Assembly: GCA_038503065.1 (NCBI GenBank)
Contig: JBCAMK010000004.1
Location: forward strand, 62,001-126,000
Direction: 5' to 3'
DNA from: Paragyromitra xinjiangensis
Lineage: Eukaryota; Ascomycota; Pezizomycetes; Pezizales; Discinaceae
DNA: 64,000 nt
Below, piece by piece: positions 25,325-36,899 of the stretch. Made by a program: the position numbers and the translations under genes. How positions within the stretch are numbered: the stretch's first letter is position 1; each line of letters begins with the position of its first letter. The notes below the pieces were generated by a model. It was given only the letters and a program-made list of their open reading frames with translations. It was not told the origin of the DNA and did not search any database.

Positions 25325-25893
25325 GATATTACGGTATCGACTATCATTTAGACTTTAAGCTATAGGACGACCAAGATTGAGCAACAAGCTTAAGCAGGCG
25401 GCGACCTAAGGAGATACCTTTGCCTCATCCCTACTTATGTAGTGCGAGCGCGCTCGTGTGTACTAGCAAGGTAATTGAAGTCCGCAATCCTTAAAGTCAC
25501 AAAATTTCTAGAGGTTATTCAATAGTCGACGTGAAAACAAATGGAATCAGCTTTGCATAGCGATAGACTTAGTTCTGTTTCAACTAAGTACGCTTAACGC
25601 GTTTGTGTTTACCGAGTGTCGCGGTTGCCGCTTAGCCATAGCAGAACATACCGCTAGAGTAAGTAGGTTAGCTAAACCACGAATAATCTTATCTCGGAAA
25701 TGGAATGAGCATTACTCTCAAACTCCCCAATAAATTTTAAATTATGGGATTGAAGCTAGAATCCCTAGAAATTCCTCATTCCTAGATGGCTATAGTTGTC
25801 TCGCAAATAGTTACATTCTGAGGAAGAACTAGGATGCCATGGCCATTGAAGCGGCTTCCCACACTCTTTTTTGCTCTGTACCCTTACGCCAAG

Positions 25894-26041
25894 AGCGTTG
25901 CACACCCCATTAGTAGGCTCGTTCCCATCCCCTACTGCCTATGGCTGCTGCGCACCGTAGGAGCAAGCTGCGTGCATGGGGCTGGGCACGAGACTACCCC
26001 ATTAGTTGATTCACCTTTTAGATACATGTATCCGGAACCAT
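25894..26041. mobile_element. MITE family B right end, interrupted by repeat R
   Basis: GCCAAGAGCGTTGCA at the left and TCCGGAACCATA at the right match the right TIR of the complete copies at 46626 and 50611. Between them an 82-bp copy of repeat R is inserted and flanked by a 10-bp direct repeat. The left end of this copy is not clear. Confidence 0.6.
25914..25995. repeat. short dispersed repeat R, copy 2, with 10-bp TSD
   Basis: It starts TAGGCTCG and ends GGGCACGAGACT. ACCCCATTAG occurs immediately before (25904-25913) and after (25996-26005), the mark of an insertion. The element has no evident TIR. Confidence 0.75.
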
Positions 26042-26078
26042 ATATACCTCGCTAGGGTATCCTTGATAATAGTACTAG

Positions 26079-26294
26079 CGAGCGAGCGAGCAGAAACCCT
26101 AACCCACGCTAGGCTCGTAGCCCACCCATGCTCAAAAGAATTGTGGTCTATTTTTGGGACAGCTGTGTTTCTTTAACCTCTTATCTTTGATTTACGCCCA
26201 TTTCCGAGTTGTTTGGGCCACAATTGCCGAAGCTAGATGTATCATGCAATTTCCATCACTGCTCAGTGTGTGGGTTAGGGTTTCTGCTCGCTCG
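26079..26294. mobile_element. inverted-repeat element with CCCTAACCC arms
   Basis: The left arm CGAGCGAGCAGAAACCCTAA..CCAC (26079-26108) and its complement at 26267-26294 form TIRs of about 28 bp. The arms contain a CCCTAACCC/GGGTTAGGG unit, resembling the fungal telomere repeat by chance or by origin. The interior is non-coding. Confidence 0.65.
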
Positions 26295-26604
26295 ATAATT
26301 GATAAATTCGCCTTCGCATCTCCAGTATTGAAGGCATCAAATTATAGCAGAAAATGAAGCCCCTGTTTAGAAAAGAAACCCGAACACCAAAAGGAAGTAA
26401 AAGAGAACCTTTCCCCATGTCCTCCGCCTAACTCAGTGATTAAGCCACGCACGTTATGACTTATATCACTAACATCTAATAAGCATGAATTATGGAGTCT
26501 CTATCGTTGCATTCAACTCTCAAAGCAAAACCAAATCCCACCCAGCTCTTGGGAAGAGGTACCCCCAACCCATTCCATCCAAGAAAAGAAAAAAGGAAAT
26601 ATGA

Positions 26605-26719
26605 GTTCAGTACCTGGGATTCCCACATGGTCACCCACTGCAGTACTAACCAGGCGATACGATGCTTGGATATGCCAGAGCGAACGGGATGGCTCATTCT
26701 CATCGTTCTATGACCGAAC
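26605..26719 (-). rRNA. 5S ribosomal RNA
   Basis: Read on the minus strand, the 115-nt stretch has the conserved 5S blocks CCCGTTCGCTC, CCAAGC, TAGTACTG and GTGGGTGACCATGTGGGAA. The ends GTTCGGT and ACTGAAC pair as the closing helix. The internal A-box and C-box regions of a type 1 RNA polymerase III promoter are present, and a T-run (CCTTTTTTCTTTTC) follows directly as terminator. It is a lone copy, as is usual where fungal 5S genes are scattered. The product is part of the large ribosomal subunit. Confidence 0.85.
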
Positions 26720-29700
26720 ACATCACACCCCGATAGTAAAGCCTCATAACTAGCGTCCTAGAGGCAAATTTCAAGTACCCTGTTACATGTAGGCTTGGCC
26801 AAGGCTCCTGTACAACGGTAAGAGGAATATAATCATAGCAAAGCTTTAGGTAGAGATGCAGAAATACGAAAGTAGAGTAGTAATATAAACCATTGAACGT
26901 GAAAGCGTACGTACTATCACATCTCTCGGGGAATGATCGCAGAAGGCAAGTACTGCGATTCCATGATAGCTTCGGCTTCGCCACGTCTAAAAATAAAGCC
27001 AATTCAGAGGTAAATATAGGGTGGATCTAGCCTAGAGATTGCAAACAGCATGGACTATGTATATGTGACGACTGAGTAGAAAGCAAGATAAGGATTAGTC
27101 CAACCTACCTTGAGGGAAACTAGCGCCAAGACTTGAGTTGACCTTAGTAATCCTGCATTTGTGCAACTCTAGCTATAGGAGAAAGTAGAAAACCTCGATC
27201 ATTAGGTATACAGGCTGGATCTTAGTTGCCAAAGGAATCCCTAGAGTATCGAATTTGGTTACCTCCGTCGCGGATGCTGTGGATGACTACTTTCATGAAC
27301 TTCGACAAACAGTTCCTTCGTTCCATTTTGGAGAACTGAATTGCGGGGTAGTATTTGTAGGAGCGTCACCAACTTGGCGAAGAAGACATCTGAAGGTTGC
27401 GGAACGCCCACCCTCTAGATACAATAAATTTTTCTTCGCGCACGATAAATCACGAGCTCAGATTCGGAAGATGAATATTTCTGATAGATGTAAAGGGCGA
27501 TTGCAGTGGTGATCATACGACGAACATTATCTGGGCAAAGGAAAGAGAAATCTAGACTTTCTATAACATAATAGCTTCTTACTCCATAAAGAAGTCCATC
27601 GAAACCGACCAAATTCAACAAGGTTCAGTAGCGTAGCTATTAGTTTTTTGTATGTATTTGTCACCGAAGTATTGCCAATATATAAGCTTTTGTTCTCGCC
27701 CGCTCTCTTAATAATTCGACCTCACCCCACTCCCTTCCTAAATCCCTTGTGCATGAGTGTAGATCTATGATGGTGGTCATATACGCAAGTGCCATTGTAT
27801 TAACAACGGTGACTCGGCCCTTCTCACCGATAATAAAGTCGACGGCTAGGAATTCGGCTTGGAAGAGACCACAACTCCGGCTTGCCGCCGAGATTTATGA
27901 CAGAATTCAGTAGATACTTGATGTTCTAAAGCTACTCTCCAAAACCTCTCAACTTTGACATCACTATGTTATTTGTGTTCTAGTATCCAATAAGTCGCTA
28001 GTAGATCTAAAACTCCGCGGTTTATCCGAACTTAAGCGCGCTAAGAGACGCTTAGTTTTATTACTCAGGGCGATTCAATTGAAGATTTTCTATCACCACC
28101 CAGCTCTGGGCCCTAGGCCTATGAACCTAACGGATGGACAAGCCCGAAACGAATTCTAAACCCGACGACAATTAACATATCTAGGCTACTCGTATAGGCA
28201 AGATAATTAAGCTAAGCTTTGTAGCAGCGGGGCAACGGGAGCATAGCCCTTTGGTCACATGCTCTTCTATTCTACCACAAAGCTTCCTTTTCCGTAATAC
28301 CTACCAACCCGAATGTAGTAGAGATAGCCCACACCATATCAAGTCGCCTAATTCCCAGGAATGCTTCACTCGGCCACGGGTTAATTGAATCAATACATGC
28401 TAGGCTCACAAAAAGCTTGATTTTGAGCGGGGATTAAATCTAGTTGCACCCCTGCTGATTAGGCTTATGTTACTACTTAGGAATCGAGATTTCTTTAGAT
28501 TTTACCTCACTACTTGGTGTGGGGTAACTCAGCCGCACAGACAGGCCAGAAAGGTTCATGCCCACGATAGAAAGTCAGGCGAACATTTGGTCAATCCATA
28601 CCCAAACACCCACCATGTATTCTCAAAGATTGTAATAAGGAAAGTTGTTATTAGTTCCAAGCGGGGAATAATAGCTTCTTCCTCGGATACAAGCCCTACT
28701 GCCGAGTGAGATCACATGAATTTCGTTAGGCGCCTAGCTACTTTCCGACTACTACTAATTGCGGGAAACCCGGAATTAGGTAACCCAGTTCCCATGACCA
28801 CTCCAGGCCAATTTTTCAGAGGGCCCGCATAGAACTATAGTTAATTAATATAACTTCGAGCTTATACAGGAAATAGATAGCCTTATTAACGTCAAGTAGG
28901 ACAAAAGGGGACGGTGAAGGACAGCACCTGCCTAGTCTAGCGCCAGGACTAACTTCGTTGCTATGAACTCAAGAACGTAAATTAATAGTTCATGAAAGCA
29001 ATCTATAGTAATGGAAAATTTTCGCATTTGGAGAGTCACCACCACCATATGCATAGGATCATTGGCTCCGAGTAAAGGCTAACAAAATGGTCCACCACGA
29101 CGCGTGGCGACGCGCGTGTTAACCTTATACCAATCACAATAGATCATTTAGTCAAGACTTGCAAAGTCCCTCCTAAACGTAAGAGTAAAATTGGTTGTGC
29201 TCTAGAGCTCCACATACGAGTGCCGAGTTCCATATCAATGATGGCACCTAGACTTGAATAAGTTCAATCAAAACGGGAAGACTTCCCCGAACTCCATAAA
29301 TTCCATCCCCCGTAATAGCTTCAAGCATTCACACTGGGGAATCCTCCGGAGATTGCTTGTGGAATGACCACCACGACTTTAGGCTAAAATTGAAACAAAT
29401 TTTGTAATTCCTCGCATTTGAGGTGAGAATCATCTCTCCCCGTTTAGTCAGAAATGAAAATGCCCTATTCTCCGGCTGTGTGATAAAGGGACAAGGCTAA
29501 GGCTCCGGACAACCGCACTTTATTGTGCTCCGAGTGGAATTTAGCCCGTATACCCGATGATCCTAGCTGCGGGGGGCATAGCATGATTCCCAGGAACCGT
29601 GTAACCGATCCCCGCAAATTTCAGTTCCTACGCAAGGAGAAGTCTCTTGACCAATCCCAATCAAATCCGAGCCTACGGCCCGGGAGCCGATCTTGAACTG

Positions 29701-30210
29701 AGCGGCAGACATGTTGATCAGTTACGGAGATATTGCGGAGTGACTTAGGTACAAGCAATCCCTACAAAATTATTTACATGTGGAAAACTCAAGCATTTTG
29801 GTGGGTCCGAGCTTCGCGGTATTCTATGGAATAAGAGTTAAACCAGGAAAACATATCCTGGAAGCATTACCTGCACGCAAGTATTCAAGCCTTTCGTCCG
29901 AGGCTTGAGATATGGCTTTGAATCCTCTTTCGTCCTTCGTGGTGCCCCCAACTTTTACAACCACACCCAGATCCATCTTTCAACCTCTTTTTCGGGTACC
30001 AATCCGAATTTAACCATCTTGGACTAAGAAACAAGTTCTAAGATCCTTGAATAACCCTTAAACCAATTTATCCAATGGATCCGGATACAGCGGGATTCAC
30101 ATTGACCCTACAATTTCTATTAGGAATTCTAGTTTACTCACTGTTCAACTGCCACTGGAAATATATTAGATTCAGACGAAAACACTTGGACAAGCCGGGA
30201 TAGTTGATAG

Positions 30211-30217
30211 TATATAA
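30211..30217 (+). promoter_or_regulatory. TATA box of the AA9 gene
   Basis: TATATAA lies 81 bp upstream of the AA9 start codon, a suitable distance for a fungal core promoter. Confidence 0.5.
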
Positions 30218-30291
30218 GAGGCCGATTCCGCGAGGTATCTACCCTTCTTCACCAACCAACCACAGATCATTCCCTGATCACACCAGCAGAC

Positions 30292-31186
30292 ATGAAGTTT
30301 TCCGCGCCGCTTTTGGCTGCTGCCACTGCCCTCATCGGCTCCGCCGAGGCCCACTGTTAGTCAAACCATATCACTCGTGATTGAAACTTTGTACTCCAGA
30401 ACTGACTAACCTCCTTCAGACCGCTTCACCAGCTTGATCGCTGGTGGTGTAACGACTACTGCCTACCAGTATGTTCGCCAGAACACCAACTACAATTCCC
30501 CTGTCTTCGTGGGATCAAACGACATAAGGTGTAACACTGGAGGTGGATCGGGAGGAAGCACTTCGACCTACACTGTCGCCGCCGGAGCCACTGTCGGATT
30601 CCAGATGGATCAAGCTATCTATCACGCTGGGCCAAGTAAGTCAATTCCTCGAATACTCACCATCATTAGACTAACCCTCCCCCAGTTCTCGCCTATATCT
30701 CGAAGGCGCCTAGCACTGCTGCTACCTACGATGGTTCCGGACAATGGGCAAAGATCTACCAGATCGCCCCAACATTCACCAGCTCTGGGCCTAACTGGAA
30801 CGATGTCACCGACCACTTCACCTTCAAGCTTCCCAGCACTCTTGCTGCCGGCGAATACCTCCTCCGCATCGAGCAAATTGCTCTCCACGTAAGCACACTA
30901 CAACCCCTCAAGCCTCCGTTTTAAGGCTAACATTTAACCCAGTCGATGCCGGCTCAATTCTACATCTCTTGTGCTCAGCTCAAGATCACAGGTGGTGGAA
31001 GCGCTATTCCTACTGGAATTACCTTCCCTGCTGGGTACTCCGCCAACGACCCCGGTATCAACCTTAACATCTACTACCCTGTTATGACTAGCTACCCCAT
31101 GCCCGGCCCTCCTGTAAGCTGTCCAAAACTGTTGAATAGGAAGAAAGTAACTATACTGACGAATATTATAGGTCTGGTCCGGCTAA
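30292..31186 (+). CDS. AA9 lytic polysaccharide monooxygenase
   Basis: Five exons join in frame: 30292-30355, 30420-30635, 30686-30888, 30943-31113 and 31172-31186, giving 222 residues. A 20-residue signal peptide (to Ala-Glu-Ala) precedes His1, the start of the copper histidine brace. The second His is in the HAGP motif, and the axial Tyr is in QFYISCAQL. The Cys of DIRCNTGG and of ISCAQL fit the conserved disulfide. AA9 enzymes oxidatively cleave cellulose or xyloglucan outside the cell using copper and a peroxide or oxygen co-substrate. There is no cellulose-binding module; the chain stops at VWSG, the usual end of single-domain forms. His1 is followed by a Tyr completed across the first splice. 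A TATA box lies upstream. Substrate and regioselectivity cannot be read from the sequence. Confidence 0.95.
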
Positions 31187-34100
31187 ATTGTTTATCCTAG
31201 AGTTGAAAGGTTGGAGCATAGGGTGTTACTTTAGGTGGTAGGTGTTGGCGGCATCGCTTGCTCTTGAAGGGTTGATCGGGGTTTTCTTAGTACATACAAA
31301 ATTTCAATTATAGGGCTCTCAGGCCACTCTACACACGTTTCTGTTTCTAAGTTGTGACCTGAGAATGAGAGGAAGCTGGCCGTGGCTCGTTTTCTAACAT
31401 TGCTGCAGTCCTTGCTAGGCCATCGGTGATACATAGGCGTTATTGAGTTATTCGGTGTTCGCTGTAGGCCGAGGTTCGCTATAAGTTCACCAAAACACTA
31501 TCTACTAACCCACCGTTCTGGAGAAAATCAACACTATCTCTACCCATAGGCAGTATCTATAAGCTTCTTCTAGCAATACCCCAGACTTAACCTCCCTATT
31601 CCCTAACTACCATTCTTAACCCCTCCCTATTCGTACACGCATCCGCGATAGCATTGCTAAACGCTATAGCCGCGGCGATGTGGCGGCAAGGGTAGGGGAT
31701 TATTGTCGCAGCAGACGCAGGTACTTCTATTGGCGTAGTTTGATGTCTCTACAAGGTGTGGAAGTGCATCGATATACGCATTACCCATACAAATGACAGC
31801 GCAAAATACAAAATGGCGTATTTACAAACGGCTTTTCCCAGAAATTAATACAATTCCCAACGGCTTTCCTCCACTTACGACTTTGTTGATGCATTTGCCG
31901 ACGACTCTCCCAGATACACTTTTCCCTACACCTTCCCCTACACCTTTCCCTATAACTTCCCATGCGGCTTTCCCCATAATTTGGTAATTTTACTGGATTA
32001 AGTAGGGCTTTGTCAGCTTTTTTGAGTTGGTTGGAAAGCATGAGTTCAATTCCTGATAGAAGTAATCTATTTTAGTCAACTTTTCTCTTACTATTTTATA
32101 CTTTTTGGGAGTAGGAAAGAGATTGGGCAAGGCATCAGGAAACTTGTACAGTTTCCCAAGGTATGCGTTTACTAATGCACACAGTACCACGTCCTAATTC
32201 AGTAACTTCTTACAAATTTATCCGTGTCAAGACTGTATTCTCCACGACCACTAGCACGAGGAAAAACGAAGCTTTGAGTTTCCAGACACATTACCCTAGG
32301 CCTTAGGTTCGTACTCTAATACTATCGACTTTATCTGTTAGATGACATATGTGATTCATAGTGATCATGTAACTAGTGAAAAACATACTCATCCACTTGT
32401 AATTTTATTCATGACACATCACTCGTGGCAGAAATTCTACATGTTCAAAGCAGTGATCGGGAGGTAAAGACTTGATTGATTGACCCCCGGTCGTGGTACA
32501 GGCCCGAACTTATGGACAAGGCACGCATACTAGTACATGAAAATTCTCCAATCTTTAGGACTTCCGATATCCTCTCCACTATGGTCTACTAGAGTCTGCT
32601 ATCGATACCCAATCTGGAAGCCCATACCCAACGTTGGAAATTGTAGGTAGAGGTTAGAAAGCAGGCTGATTACTTCGCTCTAAATACCAGCAGCACGTCC
32701 CTCTATACCCATCTTCATACTAACCCCACCCATGTTTCTCCCTAGAGGCCTCCGCACTAAGCCTAGCCTCAGGACTAGATACGTGTATGAATTATCAATC
32801 AATCCAATCGATTTGCCCTAAGCCCTAGTCCCTTTAGAAGCTACTAATCCATGGCTGCGCTCAGGTCTATGAAAGGCCGTTGTAAGAATATCCTAATCAA
32901 TAGGATATCTATATGATCTTAAGTCTATAGTAGGCTCTCCTCACCTTCTCTCCCTACCCTCATCTCCCCACCGGTTCCCATCCCCCACTAGGCCATTTCC
33001 AAAATGTTTTAAGCCACTTACTCGGCAAGACCTCGAATGTCTCAGCGCGTGTATACTAGGCACTCGGGTTTCAAGACCGAACAGCAAGACCAACCGTTCC
33101 AGGCTTGTATAGCTTGTGAGGCCTGATCCGTTTCCATGCCTCTAGCCTATAAACGGAATATTCCGTGGCTAAGCCAATTCAGTATTCTAAGACAAATCAT
33201 GAGCTTACTATTAGCCATAACATACCGCTTATGCAGATATTACTTCTGCTTCCCAGCGATACGTTTAGCTCGTTTTCGTTCACAGCCGTGTCTCAACGAA
33301 GGTTATCTCGGCCTCGACCTCGTAGTTTCAGCGGACAAAAAGCTGCCACGATATATGAAGGTGACTAGGCGAGACTGGGGAGAACTCTTAGGGTATGGTG
33401 CACGCGCACGCGCGGATAAAACTGAACCAATCCAATTTAGCTGTGGAACGCCCTTGTCTTACAATTCTTGGCTGGCTCACCAAATCTTAGGAAGAAATCC
33501 CTAACTTGAATATCGATGCTCCTGAAGAAGGGGTTAGTTGAAGACTCTATACTAGTGTTAGTACCCAAATATAGCTTTAAAAATTGTGTTTGAAGTGAAA
33601 TCACCCTGCGTATATTTGATCATAAGCTCAGTATTCCTTGGAATGTTCCACTCTATACTTCCCACAACCAAAAAATAGGCCCTATTCCGCCACAGCCACT
33701 GGCCCTTGTACCTTATAAGAAGATACAGAGCTTGTTTACTATGATTCTAGACTTTGTATCTTTTCTTGAGTCATTTGGCTCGCCATCGGGGTCGGAATAT
33801 CGGATGGAATATAGTGGGACAGTTCAAGACCTGCGTGCACCATATAAAAAGGCAGGAATAGCTTCGACTTGTACTCATCACCGTTTCAATTCAATGTTAG
33901 CATCACGCTGCTGGCTGCTCTAAGAGCCTCATCGGGATTTTATCTCCTAACATCTGACGATACCTAAAGATTTGAGCTCCATCCACTTCACCCTCTGTCA
34001 ACTTCAACTCTCCTACCTTCTGTCGATAACCTGGGATCCAATCCTATCAGGAGTTTGTATCGTGTCTTTGGGACCATGCAAGCGAGATCCAGCAGATTAC

Positions 34101-34689
34101 GAGGTATCAAGCAGAATCTCCTCTTCCTAATAACCTACTACCTCTCCAGCCCACTGCCTCTCACCTGCTTGCTATTGCTCCTCACTTGCCTCTACTACTC
34201 GTCTACTACTTTTTTCGCCTGCTCTAGCATTGCTGCAGCCGACACTGAAATCACGACTGCTAACACTCTAGAGGCGGTTGATAGACTTTTACACGAAGGA
34301 ATCTTGCGTGAAGGAATTGGATAAAAATGTATCATCCTCTACCTGTATCCCGTGTCATGTTCGTAGGAGACAGCCACTATGAATTAGAGGAATAACTTGT
34401 CTCAGAAGTGAGCTCAAGACAGGCTCAGTTGAAAATAGGAGATAACGGTATTCAGAGGGTTATATATAGTCCTCTATTCTGCTTTTCTCTTCTCATTATC
34501 TTCATACTCTATACACTCGCTTTTATGCTTCAGGGCATTCAGTGTCTTGCACCTGGACTGTAGCACGGGACCTTACAAGCTCAGCCAAAAAACCAACCCC
34601 AGGACCCGCCCAGAACGCAGCCACCCCACAAAACACCACACCATTAACACCCAATCCACCAGCAACGTATTACCCCCTCTAAACACGAC
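31187..34689. other. intergenic region, no gene seen
   Basis: After the AA9 3' flank there is a pyrimidine-rich CTTTCCC-type stretch (about 31830-31980) and a small hairpin around 32890-32911. The frame at 33136-33504 (122 codons) and a hydrophobic one at 34055-34324 have no family resemblance. Confidence 0.45.
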
Positions 34690-36459
34690 CTAATAGAGCT
34701 TAAACCCCCCCACAAACCTCTGAAAAACCTGCCCAGGATCATACTTCCCAGCCACCTCCCTCAACCTCCCCAGATTCGCCTCCCCATACCCTTCCATAAT
34801 CGGCTGATCCGCAGACGCATCATTCAAGTACAAGAAATCATCATCCAGCCCCATCTCCGCCGCCTTCGCCTTAACCGCAGCAAGGAACGTCTTCCCCGCC
34901 GAGATTATAACCTCGTCATTCCCCGGGAGAGCCCAAGCGACATTTAAACACAGCCCTAGGCCATCAGCGGGTACGTGGGTAGGGTAGTGGGGGTACTTAC
35001 AGACTTGTGGCACCCTAGGAGGATCAAGTGGGTGACCTCCGGTGGAGTTGCTGACGTCGATCATGTCAACTGAGATAGGCTGGTATGTGAATGAGACTGT
35101 GATACCGGGGATGGAGGTTAGTGGTGTGAAGGTCTCGTTGCAGAGATCTAGCGTGAATTGGTAGAGTTCGGGGTTATGCAGGATTGTCAAGTCTCGGAAT
35201 AGCTGTCTATGATGTGTTAGCGTTATTACTAGAGGGGAGGGAGGGGGGGTACCTCATTGGGGGGACGTCCGCTGCGAGGCCGTATACGTCGGTTGTATGG
35301 TTGCTGAGGGACTTCGGTCCGGCGTTGTTTCGAATCGGGCCGATGTCGAAGAAGGGTTGAAGGGATGCAGGGGTAGTGGTGGTAGGGTCTTGGTGGAATA
35401 CAGTTACGAGACCGAGTGTAGTGTTCGCCGAAGGGGCGTTAACAAAGCTTACGATGATGGCAGCTTTCGGGTCAGTGATTTGTCCTTCGGACTGGAATTT
35501 CGCGATGGCGGAGATGATGGCTGGGTATTGGTTTGGAGTGTAGTATAGGTTTCCGCCCCAGATGAGACCGCCGGGTTTGGGGATGGCTTTTATGTCGAAG
35601 CGGGTTACGATGCCGAAGTTGTTGCCGCCGCCTTTGAGGGCCCACCATAGGTCGGAGTTTTTATGGGCGTTCGCGTTGACAATGCGGCCGGATGCGAGGA
35701 CGACTTCGTAGTTTTGTACGTTGTCTGCTGCGAAGCCTTCCGTTCCGGTGAAGTAGGATAGTCCACCTATTCAGTTAGTAGGCGGAGTCTTGCGGTGGCG
35801 GGGTTAACTTACCTCCGGTTAGAAGCCCGCCGACGCCAACAGGGGGAACACGGCCTCCGACTACTACAAAGTTCTGGACTTCGAGGGTTTCGTAGACGTG
35901 ACCCCATCTATTCCCTGGACCGATGCTGGCGATGTTGGTGGTTGCGTTCACGACTATCTGGTTTAGGTTTTCTAACGAGAAGAGGATACCCTCTGATGTG
36001 CTGGCAAGACCAGGATCAGGAGAGTGGCCGCCACTACGGATGGCGAATTGGGTGTTGAAGAAGTTTGCGATCTTGACTCCAATCGCTGTTGCGTTGGTTG
36101 TGGATGGAGAGAAAACGCATGTTCCGTTTAGCCATGCTCTGGTTGACCTGTTTGTTTGTGAGCAGAGGAGACGAGATTAAGATGGAGTTGCTGTACCAGT
36201 TTATTTCCACTTTTGACTCGTAGGTGGTGACGTCATTGGGGAGGTAGGTGTTGCTTGGGAATAGGAAGTTGAGGAGTTTGCAGGATAGGTCTTGGGGATG
36301 GCTACTTGGGGAGCTAGAGTATGCATCACAGAGAGTGTTTACATCTGTTTTCGACAGCCCGAGGCCTGTGGCAAAGTCACGTAGGTCGTTTGGAGAATAT
36401 GCATTGACGAGAGTGGCTCCCAGCGCGAGGGCGGACAGAGTAGCTGTGGAAACCTTCAT
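34690..36459 (-). CDS. secreted FAD-linked oxidoreductase (BBE/VAO family)
   Basis: Four exons join in frame: 36459-36197, 36147-35813, 35766-35253 and 35206-34690, with introns of 49, 46 and 46 nt, giving 542 residues. A signal peptide ends at about residue 20 (LVNA). The PCMH-type FAD domain shows [19 protein letters not shown] (the His that carries covalent FAD) and [16 protein letters not shown], where bicovalent relatives have a Cys that is absent here. [15 protein letters not shown] follows. The C-terminal berberine-bridge module ends with YLNDAS and [10 protein letters not shown]. Such enzymes oxidise sugars or secondary metabolites and release peroxide; extracellular ones could feed AA9 with peroxide, but that link is inference. 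The third codon position changes from C-rich to G-rich near 34985. Confidence 0.93.
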
Positions 36460-36509
36460 GATGCGGATTGAGAGTGGTGAAGGAGAGGAAACGGAGGAAG
36501 TAGGTGGGA

Positions 36510-36515
36510 TTTATA
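36510..36515 (-). promoter_or_regulatory. TATA box of the flavoenzyme gene
   Basis: TATAAA on the minus strand lies about 50 bp upstream of the start codon at 36459. Confidence 0.5.
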
Positions 36516-36840
36516 CATGAATCTGGAGTACCCCGCAGGGTACTGACAGGGTTTGTTCGTTGTTCGTACCTATCCCCGGTGAGCCTTGTCTTGAATTAGC
36601 CCAATCGTTAGGGCTGAAGTGGCTCGTTTGTTCTCATGTTGGAGATGGATCAGTAATACTTTTAATACTTTATGATCGAAGCGATTGCCAGTTGTGTTGG
36701 GTGCTTACAGGTCAGGATTAAGTTACTGTGCGTTAGCGGCATGGAGATAGTCTGACAAATCAGTGGCACTGCATACAAAGATAGAAAAGGTTCTTACCGA
36801 ATGTGAATAATAGACTCATCTAGCTTAAGCTCCTCAGTAG

Positions 36841-36899
36841 TAGGCTTGTTCCCATCCCCTATCATAGGTTGCCCTACGGTGCATAGTGGCTGGGCACAG
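36841..36899. repeat. short dispersed repeat R, copy 3
   Basis: TAGGCTTGTTCCCATCCCCT at the start and GGCTGGGCACAG at the end match the copies at 15266 and 25914, with an internal deletion. Confidence 0.55.

Larger units (their letters stand above)
24595..30291. other. gene-poor region with MITEs and 5S rRNA
   Basis: The only gene supported is a 5S rRNA (26605-26719). Small elements lie at 25141, 25894 and 26079. From 26.8 to 30.1 kb I see nothing beyond random short frames. Confidence 0.5.

Noticed and set aside
26079..26294. Chromosome end or telomere
   Set aside because: Only single CCCTAACCC units in an inverted arrangement; no tandem telomere array.
33136..33504. 122-codon plus-strand frame
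   Set aside because: No family resemblance, no splice partners and a random-looking residue mix.
34055..34324. Leu-rich 89-codon frame resembling a membrane peptide
   Set aside because: Hydrophobicity follows from pyrimidine-rich DNA; there is no paralog or exon partner.
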